NCBI GenBank assembly: GCA_003243975.1
Contig: QHBJ01000018.1
Location: 1 to 37,506 of the forward strand
Source: Candidatus Meridianibacter frigidus
GTDB lineage: Bacteria; Vulcanimicrobiota; Vulcanimicrobiia; Vulcanimicrobiales; Vulcanimicrobiaceae
Length of the DNA: 37,506 nucleotides
Direction: 5' to 3'
Shown here: one piece after another, positions 7,712 to 16,392 of the stretch
Position numbering within the stretch: the stretch's first letter is position 1
Layout: each line of letters begins with the position of its first letter
Notes under the pieces: generated by a model
The model's input: the letters and a program-made list of their open reading frames with translations, nothing else
The model's database searches: none
What the model was told of the DNA's origin: nothing
Program-made: the position numbers and the translations under genes

Positions 7712-9208
7712 TCATGGAGTAGGTACGAGCAAAGGAGCTCGTTCAAAAGAGCGTTCGAGGCGAACGACGCGCGTCCCTGATAACCGGTCGTGCAGTTCGA
7801 CGCGCACAAGCGGCCCCAGTACAAACGAGAGCACGCCCAGGGGCGTAACGACGGCTCGCCACAGCGCTTGCCAAAAGGGCGGCCTCGCAAACTTCGTGGT
7901 CGTAACCTTTACGGCTAAGATCATCATTCCGAGCGTCTGCCCGCCCAGTGCGATCAAGACGAACGAATAGATCAGAAACTCCTGCGGAAATCCCTGCAGC
8001 GGCGCAAAAATGTAGGTCGTGTGCGTACCATTCACGGAGCGGATACCGCCAAGCAAACGAAGCAGCGTGTCCCCGGAAACGACGGCGCCCGCTTTTTTTA
8101 GCTTTGCACGCGCCGCTGCATCAATGGGCTGCCCATTGGTAGTTTCTTCAACGACCTTATCGAGCGTTTTTTGGTCGATTTTTGCCACGCTTGAAGAGGG
8201 GCGCGTGGTCGCCGCCGGTTCCGGAGCATCTGAGGTTACCGCAGCGGCCGACGACTGCTGATTGGCGATCGGCGTCAACGAGAAGATCGACCAGACGACG
8301 AAGCAATCGATGAGCACGACTCCGAATCTACGGCCGAAACCCGAGCAGTCGGCACGCTCCACGCGCCCTTGCCGCGGCACCGAGGTGAACGCAGGCACGA
8401 CGGTGGGATTCTTGGTCATCTCGTCTTCCCAGTACGCAAAGAGGGTCGAGTCGCGAAAACGTTTTAGGTGTTCCATTCGATTCGTCGCGTATGGTTGCGA
8501 CGAAAGCCATTCGCCCATATTCAAAATAGAGTCTCGGCCGAATGCTTCCCGTTGCGATGCAAACGCCGCGACGTCGACTTGGCGTCCGAAGCTGTGGAAG
8601 GTTGCCATTGTGATGGCGCGATTCGCTCCCTCAAGCGAGCCACTGCAAAGCAGACCGAAACGGTCGGCGGTGTACTCCGTGCGCCGCAGCCACGCCCCAA
8701 AAATGACCGATATCAACGCATTTTCGCGCCCGTTCACGCTGAGTAGCGACGTAATGCGGGTATGCCCGGCCGCTATATTTCCCAGCTCGCGACCCACCAT
8801 GAACGTCAGTTCATCCGCTTCGAATTCTTTGAGCCAGTGACTTGAAAGCACCAGTGAGTACGGTTCACCGAACCCCAGTGCAACCACCGGAACCAGCATG
8901 TCGTCGCGCACGAAGACCAGCGGCATGGGAATACCGATTTTTGCCGAGCACCGCTCGACCACTTCCAGAATCTCGGGAAAGTGGTTCTTGTGAATCAAAA
9001 CGCTGCTGCCAAGCAGTTGGCCGCGCGCGAGCGTCACGTAGATCATGGCCAGAACGGCCAAGAGAATAACCGTCGTTCGGCCTACGGCCTCGTGCACGAA
9101 AAGACCGGCGAAGCTCAGTGCGGCCGGAAGAACCAGCAGCGTCAGCCACAAACTCAACCACTCTCCCCGGGTGCGAAGCGATGTTTTTCCGCGGAAGTAG
9201 TCGCGCAA
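7712..9208 (-). CDS. M48-like membrane protein with lost zinc motif, fused to an RDD domain
   Basis: A 498-residue membrane protein starting at TTG 9208. Two membrane segments lie at about 18-38 and 45-62, followed by an M48/HtpX-like domain (70-260). Where the family has HExxH it reads Arg140-Glu141-Leu-Gly-Asn144 (codons CGC and AAT), so both zinc-binding His are gone. The downstream third-ligand segment Glu178-Tyr-Thr-Ala-Asp182 is kept. Residues about 288-490 form an RDD-family module: GRRFGVVLIDC, a low-complexity Ala/Ser/Thr loop of about 100 residues, GGQTLGMMILAVKV, and HDRLSGTRVV with the conserved Arg and Asp residues. The gene is packed between two exported-protein genes. It is probably a non-catalytic, inactive-protease-like protein; a role in membrane or envelope regulation is inference. 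Confidence 0.8.
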   Translation of the reverse strand: MRDYFRGKTSLRTRGEWLSLWLTLLVLPAALSFAGLFVHEAVGRTTVILLAVLAMIYVTLARGQLLGSSVLIHKNHFPEILEVVERCSAKIGIPMPLVFVRDDMLVPVVALGFGEPYSLVLSSHWLKEFEADELTFMVGRELGNIAAGHTRITSLLSVNGRENALISVIFGAWLRRTEYTADRFGLLCSGSLEGANRAITMATFHSFGRQVDVAAFASQREAFGRDSILNMGEWLSSQPYATNRMEHLKRFRDSTLFAYWEDEMTKNPTVVPAFTSVPRQGRVERADCSGFGRRFGVVLIDCFVVWSIFSLTPIANQQSSAAAVTSDAPEPAATTRPSSSVAKIDQKTLDKVVEETTNGQPIDAAARAKLKKAGAVVSGDTLLRLLGGIRSVNGTHTTYIFAPLQGFPQEFLIYSFVLIALGGQTLGMMILAVKVTTTKFARPPFWQALWRAVVTPLGVLSFVLGPLVRVELHDRLSGTRVVRLERSFERAPLLVPTP

Positions 9209-9216
9209 CGCGTGAC

Positions 9217-10023
9217 TTAGCCCGAAGGCGAAGGCGCGAGAACTTGCAACACGTCGTCAACCTTCCGGTAGCCGCGGGGAACGGCAAAGACGCTCTCATC
9301 CGGGGTACCCAAGGATGCCGAAGTCAGATCGAGCTTGACCATGCCAGCGTGCTCGCCGGTCCCAGTAAACCATAACCGAACCGGAATGCCTGAAAGGTCG
9401 TCTGCCAACGCCACATCACCGATGAGGTCCTGCGCCGCACCGCCGTGCTTCTGGCCATGCATCATCAGATGGAAGACGCTCGCGGTGTGACCATTAACCG
9501 GCTCGTGACCGACCAAGGTGAGCGATTGGTTGAAAACGTCGTACTCCGTCATCGACTTCGCCCCGCGCAGAAATTGATCGAGCGGGGATGACGGCGCGGC
9601 GATTGGTTGCGGCGACGGTGTAGATGTCGCCATCGGTAGCGCACGCGTCTTCGTTTGGTAGTATACACGCTTTTGGTCCGACCAAAACGTTGCCACACGC
9701 GCCCGCTGATCGTAAACGAATGTGACCGCGCCCCGCGGCAAGAACTGCGCGATTAACGCCCCGGCAGTCGAATCTCCGCCAAAGAATTCAAGATGAATCA
9801 CGTCCAGCCGCACCCGGCGCCGGCTGGCCATCACTGCTAGCTCCGCCGAGAATCTGACCTGGGCGCCCGTGACCTGCGCTTGCGCAGTGAACGTCGCCCG
9901 GCCGGAAAATCCCTGAATAGGCGTGGGCGGCGCGGTTTGCGCCATCGCTGGAAGCGCAGTGCAACATGTTCCTGCAGCCGCAGCGCAAAGAACGACAGCC
10001 AGGGATGGGCGCGTCTGCCTCAT
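9217..10023 (-). CDS. Exported protein of unknown function, first gene of the M48-like/RDD operon
   Basis: A 268-residue protein with ATG at 10023 and a signal peptide to about residue 28 (...LPAMAQ). The body is rich in beta strands with alternating residues (ATFTAQAQVTGAQVRFSAELAV, VTFVYDQRARVATFW, KRVYYQTKTR), interrupted by a Pro/Ser loop at about 133-147. The layout is reminiscent of LolA-like or DUF4412-type half-barrels that bind lipid or hydrophobic ligand, but I see no diagnostic motif. The stop is 8 bases before the M48-like/RDD gene, so the two are surely co-transcribed. Confidence 0.6.
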   Translation of the reverse strand: MRQTRPSLAVVLCAAAAGTCCTALPAMAQTAPPTPIQGFSGRATFTAQAQVTGAQVRFSAELAVMASRRRVRLDVIHLEFFGGDSTAGALIAQFLPRGAVTFVYDQRARVATFWSDQKRVYYQTKTRALPMATSTPSPQPIAAPSSPLDQFLRGAKSMTEYDVFNQSLTLVGHEPVNGHTASVFHLMMHGQKHGGAAQDLIGDVALADDLSGIPVRLWFTGTGEHAGMVKLDLTSASLGTPDESVFAVPRGYRKVDDVLQVLAPSPSG

Positions 10024-10060
10024 GAGCAGCCCTTTTCTGCTTTCCGCCTTGCGACCTTCA

Positions 10061-10102
10061 AAACAAAGAGGGCCGCGATTTTCGCGGCCCTCCTTGTTTT
10101 TT
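10061..10102 (-). terminator. Strong intrinsic terminator
   Basis: An 11-base perfect stem GAGGGCCGCGA/TCGCGGCCCTC (10068-10078 and 10082-10092) with a 3-base TTT loop. On the minus strand it follows the stop at 10114 and is trailed by TTTGTTTT. On the plus strand it is trailed by CTTGTTTTTTG, so it could stop transcription in both directions. Confidence 0.88.
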
Positions 10103-10113
10103 GTTGTCTTACG

Positions 10114-10572
10114 CTAGCACTTGCAAGCGCGGATCATGTACCGGACATCTCCGGCGGCCGCGCGATCATGAGTTAGCGCAGTTGCCCGGTAGACATTTAC
10201 GGTCGGATTTCGCTCACCCGGTCCAAGCAATTGGTCGACCGCCACGAGCTCGTAGATCACGTGGTGCAGCATCGCTGATTCGCTCGCGATGCGAGGCGGA
10301 ATAACAGTCGTTTGCGACCTTGCAACGCTGGTACCGACAACGTTGTCCAATGCTCCAATTGCCGAATAAAGATTGCTCAACGCAGGACGCAGATCAACGC
10401 CACCGGCGCGCGTCTTATCGGTATGTTCCAGATAGTAGCGGGCATCGAGCAAGTACACGAGTGACTGCCGGTAGCGTGGTTCGGCAGATCGCGGCGCACC
10501 GGCCATCGCGACCTGTGCGGTGATCAAGAGTAAAGCCAGTATGCTGTAGATGCTTCGAAGAGCGGTTTTCAT
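10114..10572 (-). CDS. Small exported helical protein of unknown function
   Basis: A 152-residue protein with ATG at 10572; GGAGG lies about 12 bases upstream. The signal peptide ends near residue 24 (...QVAMAGAP). The mature part is helical (YRQSLVYLLDARYYLEHTD, LRPALSNLYSAIGALDNVV, SAMLHHVIYELVAVDQLLG) and ends in CKC. No family recognised. It is followed by a strong terminator and preceded by another small exported protein on the same strand. Confidence 0.6.
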   Translation of the reverse strand: MKTALRSIYSILALLLITAQVAMAGAPRSAEPRYRQSLVYLLDARYYLEHTDKTRAGGVDLRPALSNLYSAIGALDNVVGTSVARSQTTVIPPRIASESAMLHHVIYELVAVDQLLGPGERNPTVNVYRATALTHDRAAAGDVRYMIRACKC

Positions 10573-10614
10573 GGTATTGGCTGACCTCCGAAAAATAGCA
10601 GTTGTGGTGGGTTG

Positions 10615-11028
10615 TTAGCAGCCGTGCGGCCGTGGGACGCGCGCACAATAAGCGCGGCGCTGGGCAATTACTTGACGCGCATGATACGCGGCGTACGCCC
10701 GGCGCGATGCCAGGATGCGCTCTTGCTCTATTGCTCGCGAACGGCTGGCCGTTACACGATTGCGTTCCAAAGCGCGTGAGCGGCTAGCGTCGATGCGTTG
10801 CTCCTCAAGATTGCGCGAACGGATGGCGTCGAGACGCATCTCTTGCGCCTCCCGAGCCCGAATCGCGTCAAGCCGGCGCTCGTTTGCTGCGCGTTGCTGA
10901 GCGACGATGCGCGCGTGGTATTGAGCGTAGGTTTCAGCATTCGCCTTCAGTGGGCCAAGCAGGGTGCTCCCCAGGATGGCCAGGGCGAGCGCTGCGGTTG
11001 TGGCTTTTTGGATAAAATTGCTGTGCAT
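10615..11028 (-). CDS. Exported Arg-rich protein made of 13-residue repeats
   Basis: A 137-residue protein. The ATG at 11028 is chosen over the one 6 codons upstream because GGAGGAG sits directly ahead of it. The signal peptide runs to about residue 31 (...PLKANA). Residues 52-116 are five 13-residue units starting R-[LIV]-x-A-[IS]-R and rich in Arg, Glu and Ala, predicted as one long charged helix. The C-terminus holds the only two Cys (Cys128 and Cys137 in AYCARVPRPHGC), which may form a small disulfide loop. Strong positive charge suggests binding to an acidic partner such as LPS, nucleic acid or cell-wall polymer; that is speculation. No family recognised. Confidence 0.65.
   Translation of the reverse strand: MHSNFIQKATTAALALAILGSTLLGPLKANAETYAQYHARIVAQQRAANERRLDAIRAREAQEMRLDAIRSRNLEEQRIDASRSRALERNRVTASRSRAIEQERILASRRAYAAYHARQVIAQRRAYCARVPRPHGC
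10681..10875 (-). repeat. Five 39-base tandem repeats coding for 13-residue units
   Basis: The five units are RLDAIRAREAQEM, RLDAIRSRNLEEQ, RIDASRSRALERN, RVTASRSRAIEQE and RILASRRAYAAYH. Neighbouring units differ at several codons, so the array is old rather than a fresh expansion. Confidence 0.8.
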
Positions 11029-11097
11029 ATATCTCCTCCGCCTCATAAACGCGCCCAGAGGCCGTCGCGTTCCAAGGAAGCGGCGCGCCGCCCGGGC

Positions 11098-13527
11098 CTA
11101 CGGTGCCAGCGCGAGGCCTACCGGCGAGGTGATTCCGGTGTTCGGTCCGATGATCGTGCGAATCGGCGCGACGTTTCCATTTGCGCCGGCAGCAAAGACC
11201 TCGACGCTATTATTGCCGTCATTGTCGACATAAATGTTGCCGCTACTATCCAACACGATGCCGCCGGTCTGAGCAAGACCGGTGTTGGAGCCCGCAATCG
11301 TGGCGATTGGAGCGGCGTTTCCGTTCGCACCCGGGGCATACTTCGTAATTGAATGCGCCGTGGCATTGCTCACGTACAGGTTTCCGGCTGCATCGACAAC
11401 ATCGAAAACCGCTCCCGACATTCCCGTAGCGTTGCCGGTGATCGCGCGAATCGGCGCCACATTGCCGTTCGCGCCCGGCGCGTACACGGTGACGCTGTCA
11501 ACGCCGCCGAATTGACTCTTGTTATTCACCACATACAGGTTCCCGGCCGAGTCCAGGGTAAGGCCGTACGTTTGACCTAGCCCCGTGTTGCCTCCGGAAA
11601 TCGTGCGAATCGGCGCAACGTTGCCGTTCGCGCCGGGCGCGTAGACCGTGACGATGCTCGCAAAGAAATTGCTGACGATCAAATCTCCGCTGCTGTCGAT
11701 CGCGAGACCGAGTGGGCCGTTCAGTCCCGTACTACTGCCATTGAGCGTGCGGATCGGCGCGACGTTGCCATTCGCACCGGGGGCATAAATCGTGACCGTC
11801 GCGTTCCGGAGGCCCGATGCATAGGAGTCGCCACTGCCGTCCACCGTGATGCCATAGGGCTGACTCAACTGCGTGTTGGCTCCGATTATCGTGCGAATGG
11901 GTGCGGCGTTGCCATTCGCGTTCGACGGCGTAACGGTAACCGAATCGTTCCCGAGTTGCGTCATGTAAAGATGCAACCCCGGCGGCGGCGCCGACACCGG
12001 CGGAGCGAACTTCACACCGGTCGGCAACGAGAGCCCGGACGTTATCGTGAGCGCCGGGCTTCCGGTGAACGGCGGCGCCAGAAAAATGATCTTGTTGGCC
12101 TGATACTCAGCTACCACGAGATTGCCGTTGGGATCGAAGGCGAGGTCGTTCGGGCTTGCATTGGCAGGCAGAGCGATCGTTGCGATCGGGGCACCCGTGT
12201 AGGGTGGAGCAAACTCCACCACGGTATTTCCCGCAAAATTTGCCACGAAGAGGTTCCCAGATCCATCGAACGTCATTCCACGCGGACCGTTGAGTCCGGA
12301 TGTGACGGTAGCTATTGGGGACCCGTTGTACGGGGGCGTGTACTCGCGCACGGAATTCGCGTCGGAAACAAAGAGGTTGCAGGCCGGGTCCAGCGCCACT
12401 CCGGTCGGTGAATTTAAACCGGTAATGATGGGAACTGCGGCCGCGGGGTGCGGCGACGCGGACTGAAGGACACGGTTGTTGCCAAAGTCCGCTGCGAACA
12501 GATTGCCTTTGTTGTCAACGGCGACTCCCTGCGGAGTCCGAAACTGTCCGGAGCCGATCACTGCGGAGGGCGAACCCGTATACGGCGGGGCGTTCTCCTG
12601 CACGAAGCCGGCCCCCGCAACCGAAACGAAGAGGTTCGACTGCAGATCAAAAGCGAGATTGTCGGGATTCAAGGCACTGTACAACATCTTCGGCGCCGAC
12701 GTATAGGGTGCCGGAAACTGTAACACGGGACCCGTGACGTCCCCGAGATTTGTCACGTAGAGACTTGTTCCCGTTCCCGAAAGCGTAACGCTCTGGGACG
12801 GAGCTCCGGGCGCCGACGCAATGAGCGTGGTTAGGTTCGCGCAACTCGCCGCGCTGTTGTGAGAAATCGTAATCGATTGTCCGGGGCCCGTAAAACTCGT
12901 GGCCGAAAGCGTAAAGGCACCGCTCTTGTCGCCATTTGTGATCGTAATCGGATTGGCAAAACCACCTGGACCGGTGATGACGTTGCCGTCGGCATCCTTT
13001 GCAACCGCGGTCAGCGTGGCCGTGTTGGTTCCCGGATTGAGACTTGGGGTCGACAACGTGAGCATATACGAAGCGACCACCGCGTTGACCGTCGCGGTAA
13101 CCGAAAAGCCGGAAGGCGTAACGTTTGCGGTGGCGGAGGCGCTCCCCAGTTGGTTGCCGGTGGCATTGGGGCCATCGAAGATCACGATCGCGAACGTGTC
13201 GTTGCCGAGGGGCGCCTGGACGGTGATCGTGCAAGTGCGGCTGCCCGCCGAGCCGGTGCAGTTGGGCGAACCGGCAGAAATGTCCGCAATCGTCGCGGGT
13301 AGCGCACCATTAGCGGTTATTGAAACCGACTTTGCCGAGGGTGAAATGAAGCGCGGCTTCGCGCGTGATCCCGTCGTCGACCCCGGCAAGATCGAGCCCG
13401 TCGGCCCAACAACCAGCTTCAAAGTGCCCGCCGAGCGTTGCACGGGATTCGGCGGCGCGCCGAACCCGCCGCCCCCGCCGCACGCGGAGAGAAACGCAAC
13501 AATCAGCAGAGCATAATACGCACGCAT
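11098..13527 (-). CDS. Lipoprotein with Ig-like domains and two NHL propellers
   Basis: An 809-residue surface or periplasmic lipoprotein. The ATG at 13527 is chosen because it gives a signal peptide with lipobox LSAC followed by a Gly stretch; 24 upstream codons are dropped. Residues about 30-260 form beta-rich Ig-like segments (SVSITANGAL, TCTITVQAP, QSITISHNSA). Then come two propeller blocks. The first has about five blades marked by APPYTGSP-type phrases. The second has six blades of 48 residues marked by YAPGANGNVAPIRTI and GLALDSSGNLYV. Such propellers usually bind proteins or sugars; no catalytic residues are evident. It is divergent from the cyclase/STAND gene, with an 87-base gap. 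Confidence 0.8.
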   Translation of the reverse strand: MRAYYALLIVAFLSACGGGGGFGAPPNPVQRSAGTLKLVVGPTGSILPGSTTGSRAKPRFISPSAKSVSITANGALPATIADISAGSPNCTGSAGSRTCTITVQAPLGNDTFAIVIFDGPNATGNQLGSASATANVTPSGFSVTATVNAVVASYMLTLSTPSLNPGTNTATLTAVAKDADGNVITGPGGFANPITITNGDKSGAFTLSATSFTGPGQSITISHNSAASCANLTTLIASAPGAPSQSVTLSGTGTSLYVTNLGDVTGPVLQFPAPYTSAPKMLYSALNPDNLAFDLQSNLFVSVAGAGFVQENAPPYTGSPSAVIGSGQFRTPQGVAVDNKGNLFAADFGNNRVLQSASPHPAAAVPIITGLNSPTGVALDPACNLFVSDANSVREYTPPYNGSPIATVTSGLNGPRGMTFDGSGNLFVANFAGNTVVEFAPPYTGAPIATIALPANASPNDLAFDPNGNLVVAEYQANKIIFLAPPFTGSPALTITSGLSLPTGVKFAPPVSAPPPGLHLYMTQLGNDSVTVTPSNANGNAAPIRTIIGANTQLSQPYGITVDGSGDSYASGLRNATVTIYAPGANGNVAPIRTLNGSSTGLNGPLGLAIDSSGDLIVSNFFASIVTVYAPGANGNVAPIRTISGGNTGLGQTYGLTLDSAGNLYVVNNKSQFGGVDSVTVYAPGANGNVAPIRAITGNATGMSGAVFDVVDAAGNLYVSNATAHSITKYAPGANGNAAPIATIAGSNTGLAQTGGIVLDSSGNIYVDNDGNNSVEVFAAGANGNVAPIRTIIGPNTGITSPVGLALAP
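11152..11922 (-). repeat. Six NHL-blade DNA repeats with a 144-base period
   Basis: The phrase GATCGTGCGAATCGGCGC and close variants recur at about 11152, 11296, 11440, 11599, 11743 and 11887. Spacings are 144, 144, 159, 144 and 144 bases; the longer one adds five residues in one blade. High identity at the DNA level points to recent duplication or gene conversion. Confidence 0.8.
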
Positions 13528-13600
13528 GGATTCGCCTATTCGCCGCGTTCCGCGCCTATGCTTCTGAGGATTACGCCGGGCGGGGCCCCTTCTTTTCATG

Positions 13601-13606
13601 TATAAA
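13601..13606 (+). promoter_or_regulatory. Possible -10 element, perhaps giving a leaderless mRNA
   Basis: TATAAA lies 8 bases before the ATG at 13615, and no ribosome-binding site is visible in between. Transcription would start almost at the start codon. No good -35 hexamer is present, so support is weak. Confidence 0.3.
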
Positions 13607-13614
13607 ACGACGAT

Positions 13615-16392
13615 ATGAGCGCAATCGGGCCTTCACCCGGGCGTCTCGGCAACGACGGCCCGTGGGGGCTGCCGAGCGGGACGGTGACCTTCTTGTTTAC
13701 CGATATCGAAGGCAGCACGGTACGATGGGAGAGACGGCCCCAGGCGATGCAGGTGGCGTCGCGCACCCATGACGACATCATTCGTGAGGCGATCGAAAGC
13801 CGGCGCGGCAGCGTCTTCAAGGCGCTTGGCGATGGATTTTGCGCCGCTTTCCCGTCGGCATCGGATGCGGTCGCAGCTGCGCTCGATGCCCAGCGAAAAC
13901 TTGATGCTGTCGATTGGTCTGCGATCGATGGCTTGCGAGTTCGGATGGCAATCCATAGTGGAACGGCAGACGAACGCGACGGCGACTACTTTGGACCGGC
14001 GGTCAATCGCGTTTCGCGCTTGCTCTCCATCGGCCACGGCGGCCAAGTGCTGATCTCAGGGGTGGCGGCGGATCTGGCCCTGGAGGATATGCCAGAACAA
14101 TGTTCGCTGCGCGATCTCGGGCCGCACCGGCTCAAAGATTTGTCCATGCCCGAACAGGTTCACCAACTGACGGCGCCCGGGCTGCGGGCCGAGTTTCCGC
14201 ATTTGCAATCGCTTGATGCACTGCCGAATAATCTTCCCCTACAACTCACCAGTTTCATCGGCCGCGAAACCGAACTCGCCGCCATTCGCGATTTGCTGCA
14301 GCGTTCGCGCCTCGTAACTTTGGTAGGTTCGGGGGGCGTTGGAAAGACCCGCGTCTCGCTGCAGATTGGAGCCGAGGTTCTCGACCGTTTTGAGCACGGC
14401 GTCTACTTGGTCGAACTCGCCACCCTCACGGATAGCGCCCTAATTCCTACGAGAATCGCGGCGGCCATTGGTCTGGACGATCCGGGCGAGGCCACGAGCG
14501 CCTCGCTGATCCGTGATCTCAAAGAAAAACATATGCTGCTCATTCTCGACAACTGCGAGCATCTGGTCAGGCCGGTTGCTTCGATTGCGGACGAATTGCT
14601 GCACGGCTGCCGTCGCCTGCGCATCCTGGCTAGCAGCCGCGAAAACTTGGCCATCCCCGGCGAAAGCATCTTTCGAATGCCTTCCTTGGAAGTTCCACCG
14701 AAGGACGCAGAAGTGACGCCGCAATCGGCGTTCCGGTATTCCGCAGTTCAACTCTTTATCGAGCGCGCATTCGACGTGACGGGCGACTTCCAGATGACGG
14801 CTGCGAACGCGCCAATCGTCGCGAATATCTGCCGCCAGCTCGACGGTATCGCGCTGGCGATCGAACTGGCTGCGCCGCGGCTGAAGGTTCTGTCGGTCAA
14901 ACAGCTCGACGCGCGCCTGACGCAGCGATTCCGCCTGCTTACCGGCGGAGCCCGCACCGCGCTTCCACGACAACAAACCCTGCGCGCACTCATCGATTGG
15001 AGTTACGACCTACTCACCGAAGCCGAACGCTCGCTCTTCAGACGCATCGGCATCTTCTCCGGTGGATTCACTTTGGATGCCGCAACGGAAGTGTGCGGCG
15101 ATGTTTCAACCGAGTCGTGGAGTACGGTCGATCTGCTCTGCGCTTTGGTCGGCAAGTCGATGGTGGTCGCCGAGCTCGAGCGCTCCGAAGCACGCTACCG
15201 CCTCCTGGAGTCCACGCGGCAGTACGCGCTCGAGCGGTTGCGAGAAACTGGTGAATATCAAAACATTGCGGAGCGCCACGCGGTGTTCTTCGCGCGCGTG
15301 ACTCGCGACGCCGAGATGCAATCCTTGGCGGAGCCGGATGAAAAGTGGCTGCCCGCGCTCAAACAGGAAGCAGACAACTTGCGGGCCGCGATGGACGCCT
15401 CAATGTCCGGCGAGATCCCATTTGAGATCGGCGCGCGGATGGTAGCGGATCTCTTCCCGTTTTGGTTTCACCGCGTTCCGGAAGGCGTTCGCCGCATAGA
15501 AGCCGCCCTCGCGGACGCTCGCACCACCGACCCGGAACTTCGTGCGGCCTTGCACTTGGCAGACGCCAGCATGGCACTGGTGCAAAACGCGTATGACCGC
15601 GCGCGCCCGGCTGCCATCGCGGCTCTTCATTTCTATAAGGAGAAAGGCGACCGCCTACTGGCGGCTCTCGCCTCGGTTCGATACGCCCGAGCGTATACGC
15701 GAATTCAGCCCTTGGAGGCGACCCGCGCGGCGTTGAGCGAGGCCTTGACACTCTTCCGCCAACACAAACTGACCCGGACCGTCTCCGCCGTGCTCTCGTT
15801 TCTGGGAACGGCCGAACACCAGGTCGGCGACCCGCGGCGCGCCCGGGAGTACTTTGAAGAATCCGTTGCTATTGCGGATCGCATCGGCGATGCACGAGGC
15901 GCGGCGCGGAGTCGAATCAATCTGGCCGAGGTGCTCTTTCAGCTCGGCGAGTACGAAAGCGCCCTGCGAACTTCCGAAGGCATCGATCCGGCGGATGAAA
16001 CCCCGTACAATATGGGCGTCAACCTGCTCAACCAATCCGCCTATCTGATTGCGCTGAAACGGTATGCGGAAGCCAAAGTGCGCGCGCGCAAAGCCATCCC
16101 GTTCGGGCAGGAACTAGAGAATGAGCCGCTGATCGCCGTGGCGCTGCAACACGTGGGAACCTCGGCATTCTATTCCGGCAGCAGTGCGGCCGCGTGCGCA
16201 ACGATTCTCTACGTGACCGATCGTATACTAGCCGGACACGAAGTGAAACGCGATCCTACCGAATTCATGCTGCACCAACGCGTCACGGCGCTGCTGGCCC
16301 AGCGACTCGGGCGCCAGGAACTGCAGAACGCGCGGGCTGCCGCCGGCCCGCTGACGCTTGAGGATGCCATCGAACGCGCTCTGGCGCTGTAG
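13615..16392 (+). CDS. Class III adenylyl cyclase - STAND ATPase - TPR signalling protein
   Basis: A 925-residue multidomain protein. Residues 20-185 are a class III nucleotide cyclase catalytic domain. All six key positions fit the family spacing: metal ligands Asp30 (FTDIEGST) and Asp73 (GDGF), adenine-selecting Lys69 and Asp124, and transition-state Asn131 and Arg135 (VNRVSRL). It should therefore make cAMP as a dimer. Residues about 210-560 form a STAND-type NTPase with Walker A GSGGVGKTR (238-246) and Walker B LLILDNCEH. Residues about 600-920 are helical TPR-like repeats for protein contacts. There is no DNA-binding or membrane domain. Similar cyclase-ATPase-TPR proteins are common in actinobacteria and soil lineages; the input signal is unknown. 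Confidence 0.9.
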   Translation: MSAIGPSPGRLGNDGPWGLPSGTVTFLFTDIEGSTVRWERRPQAMQVASRTHDDIIREAIESRRGSVFKALGDGFCAAFPSASDAVAAALDAQRKLDAVDWSAIDGLRVRMAIHSGTADERDGDYFGPAVNRVSRLLSIGHGGQVLISGVAADLALEDMPEQCSLRDLGPHRLKDLSMPEQVHQLTAPGLRAEFPHLQSLDALPNNLPLQLTSFIGRETELAAIRDLLQRSRLVTLVGSGGVGKTRVSLQIGAEVLDRFEHGVYLVELATLTDSALIPTRIAAAIGLDDPGEATSASLIRDLKEKHMLLILDNCEHLVRPVASIADELLHGCRRLRILASSRENLAIPGESIFRMPSLEVPPKDAEVTPQSAFRYSAVQLFIERAFDVTGDFQMTAANAPIVANICRQLDGIALAIELAAPRLKVLSVKQLDARLTQRFRLLTGGARTALPRQQTLRALIDWSYDLLTEAERSLFRRIGIFSGGFTLDAATEVCGDVSTESWSTVDLLCALVGKSMVVAELERSEARYRLLESTRQYALERLRETGEYQNIAERHAVFFARVTRDAEMQSLAEPDEKWLPALKQEADNLRAAMDASMSGEIPFEIGARMVADLFPFWFHRVPEGVRRIEAALADARTTDPELRAALHLADASMALVQNAYDRARPAAIAALHFYKEKGDRLLAALASVRYARAYTRIQPLEATRAALSEALTLFRQHKLTRTVSAVLSFLGTAEHQVGDPRRAREYFEESVAIADRIGDARGAARSRINLAEVLFQLGEYESALRTSEGIDPADETPYNMGVNLLNQSAYLIALKRYAEAKVRARKAIPFGQELENEPLIAVALQHVGTSAFYSGSSAAACATILYVTDRILAGHEVKRDPTEFMLHQRVTALLAQRLGRQELQNARAAAGPLTLEDAIERALAL

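Noticed and set aside
8262-8840. 192-codon plus-strand frame
   Set aside because: Antisense shadow of the M48-like/RDD gene, which has clear membrane helices and family motifs.
10681-10875. Tandem repeats considered as a CRISPR-like array
   Set aside because: Units are contiguous, diverged and in frame inside a coding sequence, with no spacers.
12899-13516. 205-codon plus-strand frame
   Set aside because: Antisense to the NHL lipoprotein; long open frames are expected opposite GC-rich repeat genes.
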